From contig CAXVYS010000010.1 in assembly GCA_963422675.2 (NCBI GenBank), forward strand, positions 1-64,000: 64,000 nt of DNA, read 5' to 3'. Made by a program: the position numbers and the translations under genes. The notes under the pieces were generated by a model that searched no databases, was not told the DNA's origin, and saw only the letters and a list, made by a program, of their open reading frames with translations. The DNA is from UBA4416 sp963422675. GTDB lineage: Bacteria > Bacteroidota > Bacteroidia > B-17B0 > Aurantibacillaceae. Each line of letters starts with the position of its first letter. The stretch's first letter is position 1. This document shows, one piece after another, positions 25,869 through 34,225 of this stretch.

Positions 25869-26615
25869 TTAATTAATAATTTTCAGCTGATTGAAAAAAT
25901 CGGTACGAAAGGTTTTACTGATAGGGATTATTTTAGCATTGTTCATTTCTATTTCAGAATAGGTCATATCAATTTTCTTTATTTTAGAGGTGTTAATGAT
26001 ATGATTTCTATGGGTTCGGTAAAAGATGGCAGGTAATTCAGTTTCCAATTCTTTTAACGATCGTTGTACAAGAAATTTATTTTCATGAGTAATGATACTG
26101 CAGTATTTACCATCTACTTCAATCGTATAAATATCATCCAACGGAACCTTGAACAGATAATTTCCTTTTTTAAAGTAAATTTCATTTTTTACGATGGCAG
26201 AATTTTCAGGATTGCTTGTAAACAGACCGGGAGCATTGATACTTCTTTCCACAGCTAATTCAATTGAAAATTCAAGTTCTTTCGTATGAAAAGGTTTTAA
26301 AAGGTAATTAAACGGATTTGTTTTTTTTGCAAGCTCAAAGGTTTCTTTGTCCATTAAATGAGTTAAAAAAATAACCGGTCTTGTTTTCGAAGGAGTTTCA
26401 TTGATTTTTTCTGCAATGACGATGCCTTCTTTTTTTCCATTCAATAAGATGTCAACAATTAAAATGTCAGGCAAATGGGTATAAAATAATCCCAGGGCTG
26501 TTTCTGCGGAATCGGCAATACCAACCACCTCATAAGATAACTCTTTTAAAGTTTCTTCCAGATGCTTCGCTTCCGTTTTGTTATCCTCTACGATCAATAT
26601 TTTTAGTAGTTTCAT
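25869..26615 (-). CDS. LytTR-family response regulator
   Basis: 248 aa. Receiver domain with VEDN, phospho-acceptor Asp55 (LIVDILLNG), FLTH and LLKPFHTKE; then a LytTR domain from about 150 (YLFKVPLDDIYTIEVDGKY ... FYRTHRNHIINTSKIKKID). It is 2 bp from the kinase gene upstream (26617) and is expressed from it. No matching direct-repeat target site is apparent nearby. Confidence 0.9.
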   Translation of the reverse strand: MKLLKILIVEDNKTEAKHLEETLKELSYEVVGIADSAETALGLFYTHLPDILIVDILLNGKKEGIVIAEKINETPSKTRPVIFLTHLMDKETFELAKKTNPFNYLLKPFHTKELEFSIELAVERSINAPGLFTSNPENSAIVKNEIYFKKGNYLFKVPLDDIYTIEVDGKYCSIITHENKFLVQRSLKELETELPAIFYRTHRNHIINTSKIKKIDMTYSEIEMNNAKIIPISKTFRTDFFNQLKIIN

Positions 26616-26616
26616 A

Positions 26617-28424
26617 TTAAATGGGGTTAAGCTGAACGGTTATTTCTGTGCCTTGTTTTATCTGTTTATTAACGGAAATAAAACCATTGTTTTTTTGTAA
26701 CAGGTAATTAATCAGCCAAAGTCCAAGGCCTGATCCACATTCTCCGTCTGTTCCTTTTCGGATCTTATTATTATCCATGATAAATAGGTTATGACTAATT
26801 GTATCAGGAATACCAATGCCATAATCACGGATGGATATATACACAATATCATTTTCCTGTTTACAAATAATATTTATTTTTTGGTTAAGGTAAGAAAATT
26901 TGATAGCGTTTTGTAAAAGATTTCTGAGGATAATTTTCATCGAATTCAAATCTGTATTAACGATGAGCTGATCGGGAACAGATATTTCAAAACAAATATT
27001 TTTTTCTTTACTGGCAAATTGAAGCTCATCGGTTATCTGTTCTATGCAGGCTTTTAATAAGAGTGGCTGTGGTAAAATAAACAAGTTACCGGTTTCTGTA
27101 AAAGACCAGTGTAGCAGGTTGTTTAAGAGAATATTTGTTTGTTCGGTATCTTTACGGATATGATAAATAATTGTTTTGGCGCTTATATGATCACCTGATT
27201 CCATATAATCAAGTGCCAGTTTATTTTTTTTGAGCAGGGAGCTTATGGGCGATTTGAGGTCATGAGCAATAATAGAAAAAATCCTGTCTTTTGTTTTATT
27301 GAGTGTTTCAAGTTCTGTTTTTTGTTTGTGAATAATTTTAGATGCTTTATTTCGTTGGATCAAAAATGCAGTGACAATGCCTGACACCAGTAATAAGCCA
27401 AGGGCAATGGTTATAGAGATGTTGCGTTGTGTGGAACGTTGATTCAGTTTTATTTCTGTTTTGTAGTTGGTGTTTTCCAGCTCAGTAATTTCCAGCTGTT
27501 TGTTTTGAAGAGCAAGCTTTTTTTCTATTTCCGAAAGCTTCCATATTTTTTCGCGGTCTATCAACCTGTTTCCGGCACTATCTGAGTTTTTGTAATATTG
27601 CAAAGCCTGTTTATAGTTGCCATTATTTTCATAGAGTAACGATAAGTTGAAACTGGCATTTTCAAAAACTTCATCTGATTTTAGTTTTCGGGCAAGCTCA
27701 ATACTTTTGTTCCAATAGTTTAATGCTGTTGAGGTTTCGTATTCGTCATAATATAAGTCGCCTAGGTTTAAATAGGAAATGGCTAATCCGAGACTGTCTT
27801 TAAGCGTTTCTTTAAGTTTAATACTTTGCAGGTGATGTAAAACGGCCTGCCGGGATTCCCCATCATAAGCATAACATAAGGCTTTGTTATTATAGATCGT
27901 GCTTCTTGTTTCGTTGGGCATACACTCAACACACTTAATTAAATTGTAATAATGTAAAGCTTGTGAATATTCTTTTTTGCGGAACATAATGGCGGCGAGA
28001 TTATTATAGAGTTCATTTAAAAGAGGGAGCTGATTTTTTTTTCCGATAGAAACCGCATGAATAAAATCAGTTTTTGCCTGGTTGATTAATTGCTGATCGT
28101 ACAGTAGATTTCCTCTTAATATGAGTAAAAAAAAAAGGAGTGTATCATTACGTTCCTGCCTGGTAAGGTGAATGGCTTTTGAAATAATGGTAAATCTCAC
28201 TTCATCTTTTTCTTGCGCCGCAAATGAATGCAACTTATGAAAAAGCCTGTTTAACTCAGAATGATTATCAGTTGGTTGATACCGGGTTTCTTTTTTGGTT
28301 TCTTAATAGTACAGGCAGGACAGTATGTTGTAATAATAGAATTGCTGTACAATTTTGATAAAGTGGGTTGGCTAAAAATACCGGTACAGATAAACACAAA
28401 AGAGAATATGAGGCATAGTCGCAT
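26617..28424 (-). CDS. TPR sensor histidine kinase, split by a -1 frameshift at A AAA AAG
   Basis: The kinase body (frame open from about 28305 to 26617) has TPR units (LYYDEYETSTALNYWNKSIE), a coiled coil, a TM helix near ISITIALGLLLVSGIVTAF, a HisKA helix FSIIAHDLKSPISSLL and a HATPase domain (LLQNAIKFSYL, IRDYGIGIPD, GSGLGLWL). It has no start codon with a signal peptide. The missing N-terminus (ATG 28424: MRLCLIFSFVFICTGIFSQ) is in the +1 frame and stops at 28251. Both frames overlap, and at 28296-28290 the upstream frame reads CCA AAA AAG; a -1 slip there enters the kinase frame and gives 602 aa. It may be programmed slippage, a real mutation, or one missed A. Confidence 0.75.
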
Positions 28425-28462
28425 AATGGGTAATAGCAGTTTAAATAATAATTTATATTGAT

Positions 28463-28489
28463 ACGTTTGTAAAGACACTTTACAAACGT
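28463..28489. repeat. Perfect 12-bp inverted repeat upstream of the kinase
   Basis: ACGTTTGTAAAG-ACA-CTTTACAAACGT, 39 bp before the kinase ATG at 28424. There is no T run, so an operator is more likely than a terminator. The rest of 28490-28592 shows nothing clear. Confidence 0.5.
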
Positions 28490-28592
28490 TATTTCATTAA
28501 GTTATAATGCTACTTCACCTATGCCAATCAGGCCGCCGCTAAATTCTGTTATCCGGTACCCTTAATATTCAGATAATTTGTTTACACATCTT

Positions 28593-29009
28593 TTAAGACT
28601 CTCCGCCGGTTGATAGCTGTACCATAGTTCTTCCACCTCTTTTACCTTTGCCTTTACCATTCTTCATAACAATGTCAAGCGTTTTTATAAAATTGTCTAA
28701 TTCTACAAGCATTTCAATGTACCATAAATAGCGTATATCACCTGCTTCAGGAACATCAATGGTGATGGTTTTTCGGGGGAGTAATTCGCTAGCCATATCA
28801 TACCCCGGATGTATAATTACCTCATTTCTAGAGACCGATTCTGCGTTTAACACACACATAATACCAACCACCACCCAGCTTGAATTCTGCGTTTGATGAG
28901 ATACGTTAACATCTACATTAGTAAAAATATCAAACTTGCCTAACGCTTCAAGTACATCCGGTTGTAAAGGCGTTATCATTGTTGAAGAGAAATCAAGTTT
29001 CGCATTCAT
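28593..29009 (-). CDS. Unknown 138-aa protein at the left edge of the effector-like island
   Basis: No family recognised. No signal peptide and no TM segment. The middle reads as beta strands with an HPGYDMASELL loop; the C-terminus is Gly/Lys/Arg-rich (MKNGKGKGKRGGR). It is divergent from the DUF2589 operon, sharing a 283-bp upstream region, which suggests it belongs to the same island, perhaps as a regulator or immunity protein. That role is a guess from position only. Confidence 0.45.
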   Translation of the reverse strand: MNAKLDFSSTMITPLQPDVLEALGKFDIFTNVDVNVSHQTQNSSWVVVGIMCVLNAESVSRNEVIIHPGYDMASELLPRKTITIDVPEAGDIRYLWYIEMLVELDNFIKTLDIVMKNGKGKGKRGGRTMVQLSTGGES

Positions 29010-29292
29010 ATTTTTTTTAGCTAAAATAATTGTTTTTGAAGGATTTTCCTACACTAACGTATAACAACCTAGCCCTATTACTCCCTGTCATTAAAATCTT
29101 TCCAGGTATTTTTACGTATCCGGTAGCCTTTCATAAAAGCTTATAGCGCCTTATTCCTCTTTTGGATATGCTTATACCCATAATCGGTTGCCTTATGCCA
29201 TTTGCCCGGAAAGGCTTTGTTTGTGGCTATACCTTTGTTTCACCAACGTTGGATAAATCAATAAAAGTTAAATTAAAAAAACAAAAACAATT
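29010..29292. other. Divergent control region of the island operon
   Basis: No gene is visible. TACCTTTG at 29230-29237 fits the -7 consensus and could start the rightward operon with a leader of about 50 nt; no TTTG stands at the expected -33 distance, so activation by a regulator is possible. Confidence 0.35.
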
Positions 29293-29859
29293 ATGAATGT
29301 AGCAGATCAATTTAAGGGATTGCCGATGGAAGATTTAATCGGAGGCCCTTTAAGTGCAGCAGTAAAAGCAAGTTTTAATCTTGCAAAATCAACCGCCGAC
29401 TTCGTTACCCAGGTGGGTTTTGAAGCAGAAGTGGATGCAAACGGGAATGCAAAACCCGGAAAAATCAGAAATGTAGATTTCGCTTTCGAGAAAACAGACG
29501 AGGCCGGTAATCAACAGATTGTACGTTTGGCTGTGCCAATGTTAACCATCGTTCCTATTCCTTCATTACAGGTGGATATTGTGGATATTACTTTTGATAT
29601 GGAAGTAAAAAGCACCACCAGTGATACAGATAAGCTTAATGCATCCGCATCGGTTGAAGCAAGCGCATCAGGTGGTTGGGGTCCGTTTAAAGCAGAGGTT
29701 AAAATTTCAGGATCGGTATCTACATCTAAGGAAAATACCCGTACCAGCGATACATCAGCTAAGTACCACGTACAGGTAAAAGCGGGTAGTCGTGATATCC
29801 CTGAAGGTTTGGCAAGGGTACTGGATATTATGCACCAGGCAATTGCTCCATCAAAATAA
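29293..29859 (+). CDS. DUF2589 family protein
   Basis: 188 aa, no signal peptide. It matches the DUF2589 pattern: N-terminal FKGLPMEDLIGGPLSAAVKA, a beta-rich centre with RLAVPMLTIVPIPSLQVD followed by ITFDMEV, a Ser/Ala/Thr-rich strand region, and a C-terminal PEGLARVLDIMHQAI helix. The family has no established function. It is first in a tight operon (36 bp to the next gene). A second, more diverged member is encoded two genes on. Confidence 0.75.
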   Translation: MNVADQFKGLPMEDLIGGPLSAAVKASFNLAKSTADFVTQVGFEAEVDANGNAKPGKIRNVDFAFEKTDEAGNQQIVRLAVPMLTIVPIPSLQVDIVDITFDMEVKSTTSDTDKLNASASVEASASGGWGPFKAEVKISGSVSTSKENTRTSDTSAKYHVQVKAGSRDIPEGLARVLDIMHQAIAPSK

Positions 29860-29895
29860 ACCTTATCAGTAACAATTAAAAATGACGTTAATGCC

Positions 29896-30147
29896 ATGGA
29901 AGATATCAGATATATGTATAAAGTAACGGTTGGAAGTATTAATCCAAATGTTCAGCTTACGGAAGATAAACATCAAAGCCAGTTAGATCTGTTAAATAAA
30001 TGCCTGAACGAATTTCCTAAAGGCAGGATTATTAGTAAAGATGTAGCCTTTGGATCTTACAAGTTAGGCGAACATCAAATAACCATGCAACAGGTTACTT
30101 ACCATATAGGTTTTACCAAACAACCGCATTGGCTGAATAATAAATAA
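29896..30147 (+). CDS. Small unknown protein between two DUF2589 genes
   Basis: 83 aa, not recognised. No signal peptide or TM helix. It is a compact mixed alpha/beta sequence (MYKVTVGSINPNVQLTEDKH, LDLLNKCLNEFPKGRI, YHIGFTKQPHWLNNK). Gaps of 36 and 17 bp show that it is translated from the same message as both DUF2589 genes, so it could be a partner or chaperone for them. Confidence 0.55.
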   Translation: MEDIRYMYKVTVGSINPNVQLTEDKHQSQLDLLNKCLNEFPKGRIISKDVAFGSYKLGEHQITMQQVTYHIGFTKQPHWLNNK

Positions 30148-30164
30148 TTTAAAACAGATTAAAA

Positions 30165-30608
30165 ATGGCACAACAAAATTTAGACGATTTATTGCAGGCA
30201 ATACATGATGCTGTACTTGAAGCGCAAATCATAACTGAAAAACAACATATTAATCAGCTTCAGAAATATTTTAATGAGGATGGAACAGCGCAAATGCTAT
30301 CAATAAAGGTTCCCAGCATGAATCAAAATACTCCTGAAGGGGAAACTCAAACGCTGAATATTCCTTTGATAACACTGGTGCCTCCAACTGCTATTAAAAT
30401 AAAACGAATGAAAGTTGATTTCAAAGTTTCACTGGGCGCGATACAAACTAAAGATAATGTGAAGAGTCTGCAAGTTGACATTGGTGGTAGTGGCGGATTA
30501 TTTGGAAAAAAACAGAGTACGGCAAATATTGAAATAACCTTTGTGGGTTCCGATCCACCTGAGTCTTTCCTGCGCATTAACGATCATTTAGTGAAAAGTA
30601 TAATTTAA
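30165..30608 (+). CDS. DUF2589-like protein, second copy
   Basis: 147 aa. It shares the layout of the first DUF2589 protein: N-terminal helix (LDDLLQAIHDAVLEAQIITEKQ), then IPLITLVPPTAIKIKRMKVDF aligning with the VPMLTIVPIPSLQV block, then a Gly-rich strand (SGGLFGKKQSTANIEI) and a short C-terminal helix (PESFLRINDHLVKSI). No signal peptide. Two such proteins together suggest a hetero-oligomer. Confidence 0.65.
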   Translation: MAQQNLDDLLQAIHDAVLEAQIITEKQHINQLQKYFNEDGTAQMLSIKVPSMNQNTPEGETQTLNIPLITLVPPTAIKIKRMKVDFKVSLGAIQTKDNVKSLQVDIGGSGGLFGKKQSTANIEITFVGSDPPESFLRINDHLVKSII

Positions 30609-30633
30609 AACAAACCATTTAAAAAGTAAAAAG

Positions 30634-31188
30634 ATGATTACAAATTTCAATTTAAGCCAAGGAAAATTTCTTCCTTCAGATAATAACGGTGTATGCTTTG
30701 TAGCCTGCATCGATTGGAGCGGTAATAATTTAAGAGGTCAAAAAATCGACAAAAATTATTATACAGATAAAAAAGTGGATACATGGTTACCATATATCGA
30801 ACAACAAGCAGAATACAGTAAGGATCAAAAAGCGTTGAAGATCAGCAATTACAAATACCTTTCTGAACTTTTAAAAGCTGTTGACAAACAAATTGCAGTA
30901 GTTGACAATACTGCTAAAGGATTAAAAACGGCCATCAAAACCCTGCCTGTTGGGAGTGCATTGATCATCGGAATTAATTTTACCATTAAAGGAAAAACTT
31001 ACGGACATGCTGTTGCATTTTATAACAGTGGTGCGGGAGTTAACGGGAAATTGTTCTTTGATCCAAACCAGGGACAGTTTTCGGGAGATAATGCCGAGCC
31101 TGTAGCAATTACAGTGGATGAGGTTTTACTTGCTAAAACTTACGGAGCTTATACTGTAAGCATGATCGCTGAATTAAAACTTAAATAA
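30634..31188 (+). CDS. YopT/AvrPphB-like papain-fold cysteine protease
   Basis: 184 aa. The three catalytic blocks of the C58 (YopT-type) family appear in order: GVCFVACIDW (Cys21), KTYGHAVAFYNSG (His125) and LFFDPNQGQF (Asp143), with the Trp after the Cys motif and the FFDPNxG signature intact. YopT and AvrPphB are secreted effectors that cleave host proteins; this one is about the size of the bare catalytic domain. It has no signal peptide, so export would need a specialised route or cell lysis. Acyltransferase-type papain relatives are an alternative. In the operon 25 bp after DUF2589-2. Confidence 0.75.
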   Translation: MITNFNLSQGKFLPSDNNGVCFVACIDWSGNNLRGQKIDKNYYTDKKVDTWLPYIEQQAEYSKDQKALKISNYKYLSELLKAVDKQIAVVDNTAKGLKTAIKTLPVGSALIIGINFTIKGKTYGHAVAFYNSGAGVNGKLFFDPNQGQFSGDNAEPVAITVDEVLLAKTYGAYTVSMIAELKLK

Positions 31189-31208
31189 TAATAATCCGCT
31201 TAAAGAAA

Positions 31209-31598
31209 ATGGCAACAGTCTTTAATAAAGGATGGAATACAGAGAAAGGAAAATATGCTGAGAAATATGGAAACTACCGGGGATGCCTTGATTGTTTTGA
31301 TGAGGGCAGCATATTAAAAGCGTTGTGTGAATCTAAAGGCCATTTTAATGGCCAATGGGTGCAGGGTTTTTTAACGATAGCCTGTAACCCTCATAACGCA
31401 GAAAAAGTAACTGTAGAGCAGGTAACACGCCAAGCCGAAGGTATTGTGGGAGGTGGACTTTGTTTACACTTTACAGGACGCGATAATTACGGATTTGTAT
31501 TCCATTTTTATGTTGTCAGGGAGCATAGCGGGAAGTTGAAAATTTTTGAGATCTCCTACTTCAACAATAGCTTAACAAGTTTTAAACGTATTAACTAA
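31209..31598 (+). CDS. Unknown 129-aa Cys-containing protein
   Basis: Not recognised. Five Cys residues (in GCLDCFDEG, ALCESKG, IACNPHN and GGLCLHF) and a strand-rich C-terminal half (YGFVFHFYVVREHSGKLKIFEI). No signal peptide. It lies 20 bp after the protease gene and 15 bp before the lectin gene. Position suggests a specific inhibitor, or a second small effector; neither can be shown. Confidence 0.5.
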   Translation: MATVFNKGWNTEKGKYAEKYGNYRGCLDCFDEGSILKALCESKGHFNGQWVQGFLTIACNPHNAEKVTVEQVTRQAEGIVGGGLCLHFTGRDNYGFVFHFYVVREHSGKLKIFEISYFNNSLTSFKRIN

Positions 31599-31613
31599 AA
31601 AAAAACATCCATT

Positions 31614-32078
31614 ATGAATTTAAATATCTCTTCAATGAAAGAAGTAGGCGGGCCGGGTGGTCATCAATTTGTTGCCGGTGCCGAAGGAAAAGTACGTGGA
31701 TTCTATATCCGCTCTGGAGCATGGATCGATGCCCTACAGGTTGCTTACATAAACCCTTTTGGCCAGGAAGACAGCACCGAGCGCTTTGGTGGTCAGGGTG
31801 GAGGCTTAGGGTCATTTATCCTTGAACCAACTGAACGTGTCACACGTATTACATTTACGACAGGCCAATACGTTAATTCCATTAGCATAGAAACCAGCCT
31901 GAATAAACGTGTCACATTTGGCCAACAAACAGGAACGCCCGTTATGTTTGTGATTCCTGAAAACAGTGAGTTTGCAGGATTTTACGGAAAATGTGGTGCT
32001 TATATCGATTCTATCGGGATTTTAATCAATAAAGATTTTAACCCGGGGCAAGATGTCCTGCAGGGATCTATATTGTAG
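31614..32078 (+). CDS. Jacalin-like lectin domain protein
   Basis: 154 aa. The beta-prism I pattern is clear: VGGPGGHQFVAGAEGKVRGF, then YIRSGAWIDALQVAY, a GGQGGGLGSFIL strand, and a closing repeat FYGKCGAYIDSIGILI. The GG motif and the GxxIDxI motif each appear twice. Jacalin-related lectins bind mannose- or galactose-type glycans. With no signal peptide, it would have to leave the cell with its operon partners; it is the most likely glycan-targeting component of the set. Confidence 0.8.
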   Translation: MNLNISSMKEVGGPGGHQFVAGAEGKVRGFYIRSGAWIDALQVAYINPFGQEDSTERFGGQGGGLGSFILEPTERVTRITFTTGQYVNSISIETSLNKRVTFGQQTGTPVMFVIPENSEFAGFYGKCGAYIDSIGILINKDFNPGQDVLQGSIL

Positions 32079-32092
32079 ATTTCTCATCCACT

Positions 32093-32175
32093 AAAACCAT
32101 TCTCCGGACATTTCTTTGGTTCGGGCGAACTAAGAGATCAACTGAACATCAAAAAGATGTACCGGGAATGGTTTT
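32093..32175. repeat. Long imperfect hairpin between lectin and PI-PLC-like genes
   Basis: Arms 32093-32117 and 32151-32175 are complementary over about 22 of 25 positions (AAAACCATTCTCCGG... against ...CCGGGAATGGTTTT), with a second small hairpin GTTCG-GG-CGAAC at 32119-32130 in the loop. There is no T run. It lies in the one large gap of the left half of the operon and could be an mRNA processing or stabilising structure, or a small mobile repeat. Confidence 0.55.
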
Positions 32176-32209
32176 ACTATAACTGTAATTAAAAAATAAA
32201 AATAAACAC

Positions 32210-33232
32210 ATGAAAACGATAATAAGCTCAATTTTAATACTCTGCTCCATTTTTTTGTGCCGTGCACAAAATGTACACACTGATAAGTGGATGTATGATA
32301 TGAACAAGATCATAGGTAATAAGCCACTTAATAAAATAATTTTACCGGGAGCCTATAAATGCGGACTGGATAGAATTAATGCAGGCACTGCTATTCCGGA
32401 GAGATGCAATACGCAATCGCAGGATACCACTATATATGGTTTGTTGTGCAGGGGAGCAAGGTACCTCGATATGTCAGTAATATGCTGGCGGGATAACAAC
32501 TGGTATTTAGGAAGCTATAACTATTCGGCTTTGTTTGGAATGCAAATGGCGATTGGCCAATCGCTCGATAATGCGTTGGACGACATCGTTAAATTTTTGA
32601 CAGAAAAAAGACATACCGGCGAAATTATCATACTTCATGTTTCAGGCTATGCAGATAGTAAAAAAAATGGCTCTCCCTCTACCATATATGGTGAACTCGA
32701 TTCTTTAAAAAAAGAAGCACTCATGAACTGTATTTCAGATAAGTTAAAGGCGTGTCTTTATAAAGAAAAAAATCCTATGAATTCAACGGTTAATCAGGTT
32801 CTGGCTTCAGTTCAAAAAACTCAAAAAGAAAAACGGGGAGCCGCGATTGCCCTGTTTAATGATACACGTGAATCGGGTTCAAAATACCAGGGGATCTTAA
32901 AAGCCGGAGACTGTTATTCGAAAACGGAAATTAAAATGAATACATGTTATAAAAAAACCGACTCATTAACGGTATTATATAAGCAATGGAATTTGTGGGA
33001 AAAAACGCATAAATATGATTGCTATACAGTTTTACAATGGGTTCTTACCTGGCGCTCAACCGATAATAAATGTAATCAACAACTCGCACAATCTGCTAAT
33101 TCAGGGCTTATTGACCTTTTATCTAAAAATAATACGTCTTTATACCCTCAGGTTTTTTGTGTGTATTTTTTAAACCGATCCTTAAGCACACAGTTTATTC
33201 GTCTTAATGTTCCATCGAACACTACGCATTAG
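32210..33232 (+). CDS. PI-PLC-fold secreted protein lacking catalytic histidines
   Basis: 340 aa with a signal peptide (ending FLCRAQ). The fold signature of bacterial phosphatidylinositol-specific phospholipase C is recognisable: WMYDMNKIIGNKPLNKI, LPGAYKCG (normally PGTHDSG), GARYLDMSVICW, DDIVKFLTEKRHTGEIIIL. The first catalytic His and its Asp are Tyr and Lys, and the second His region (normally HG) reads YLGSYN. Hydrolysis by the usual mechanism is therefore not expected; a lipid- or inositol-binding role is possible. It is the only early operon member with a signal peptide. Confidence 0.65.
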   Translation: MKTIISSILILCSIFLCRAQNVHTDKWMYDMNKIIGNKPLNKIILPGAYKCGLDRINAGTAIPERCNTQSQDTTIYGLLCRGARYLDMSVICWRDNNWYLGSYNYSALFGMQMAIGQSLDNALDDIVKFLTEKRHTGEIIILHVSGYADSKKNGSPSTIYGELDSLKKEALMNCISDKLKACLYKEKNPMNSTVNQVLASVQKTQKEKRGAAIALFNDTRESGSKYQGILKAGDCYSKTEIKMNTCYKKTDSLTVLYKQWNLWEKTHKYDCYTVLQWVLTWRSTDNKCNQQLAQSANSGLIDLLSKNNTSLYPQVFCVYFLNRSLSTQFIRLNVPSNTTH

Positions 33233-33522
33233 TTTTAAGATCATGCAATAGGTTGTGCCAGGCCTCCTGCGGATGTGTCACATAACCTGATCCGTTTTCC
33301 TGATCAGTTTACAAACATGTTTTCCCCGGGCAATTACTAACCGGTTACGTTAACGAACGATTTCGTCATGCTTATACCATTAAGGTATTTAAAAAGCAGA
33401 ATATATACACAACCATTCCGTATTGCCTGTTAGCAGGAGGCTTTTTACAATATGTGCCAAAACGCATTTACATGAGAAACGATGCGCAATTATTCAATAC
33501 TAATCATTTAAAAATAATAAAT
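33233..33522. other. 290-bp gap within the island
   Basis: No gene recognised; all frames carry stops. Short palindromes TAACCGGTTA and CGTTAACG lie close together near 33340-33356. The in-frame ATG at 33454 belongs to an unlikely extension of the next gene. Confidence 0.3.
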
Positions 33523-34203
33523 ATGACATTAATTACTTCACACATCAAAAACAAAATACAACAGATATTAAGTGTTGTAGAAACCGGAAGCATCAATGCT
33601 AACTATAGCATCATTGCTATTTTTAAAGACGGGAAAAACGGAACCCGGCAGGTAACCTACGGGAAGCATCAAACTACCGAGCAGGGGAACCTTAAAAAGC
33701 TGATTGAATTATATGCAAAGAACAAAAATGCCAAATATGCAGAAAACTTTAAACCATACCTTTCAAAAATAGGAGTAACTCCTTTAGCCGAAGACCAGGT
33801 TTTTATTACGATGCTGCGCTCGGCAGGACAAGACCCTGTGATGCAGGACACCCAGGATGTTTTTTTTGATACTCAATACTGGATGCCCGCAGAAAGCTTT
33901 TTTAATCAGAATGGATTTACCCAGCCATTATCCATGTTAGCCATTTATGATAGTTATATCCATTCCGGAGGAATTTTAAAATCCTTAAGAGCTCAGTTTA
34001 CAGAAACGGTTCCTTCAGCAGGCGGAGATGAAAAGAAATGGATAGAGGCATACCTTATTGCACGTAATTACTGGTTGGCAAACCACCAAAATGTTATATT
34101 ACACAAAACGGTGTACCGCACCAGGGCTATGTTAAATGCCATTAAAGAAAATGGCTGGATGCTTGACAAAGACTACGTTGTAAATGGCCACACAATAAAA
34201 TAA
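33523..34203 (+). CDS. GH46 chitosanase-like (lysozyme-superfamily) hydrolase
   Basis: 226 aa from ATG 33523 (MTLITSHIKNKIQQIL); an ATG at 33454 adds a poor N-terminus. The GH46 pattern is visible: ILSVVETGSINANYSII (candidate catalytic Glu), IFKDGKNGTRQVTYGKHQ (candidate Asp, then TxG), LRSAGQDPVMQDTQDVFFD, and MLAIYDSYIHSGG followed by WIEAYLIARNYWL. GH46 enzymes cut chitosan; lysozyme-fold relatives cut peptidoglycan. There is no signal peptide, unlike typical secreted chitosanases. In this setting it is a good candidate for a wall- or chitin-degrading effector. Confidence 0.65.
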   Translation: MTLITSHIKNKIQQILSVVETGSINANYSIIAIFKDGKNGTRQVTYGKHQTTEQGNLKKLIELYAKNKNAKYAENFKPYLSKIGVTPLAEDQVFITMLRSAGQDPVMQDTQDVFFDTQYWMPAESFFNQNGFTQPLSMLAIYDSYIHSGGILKSLRAQFTETVPSAGGDEKKWIEAYLIARNYWLANHQNVILHKTVYRTRAMLNAIKENGWMLDKDYVVNGHTIK

Positions 34204-34225
34204 TCCATTAACAGAATACAAACTC

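Noticed and set aside
32093..32175. Integron attC site
   Set aside because: The arms lack the GTTRRRY/RYYYAAC core ends, only one such structure is found among the island genes, and no integrase gene is seen nearby.
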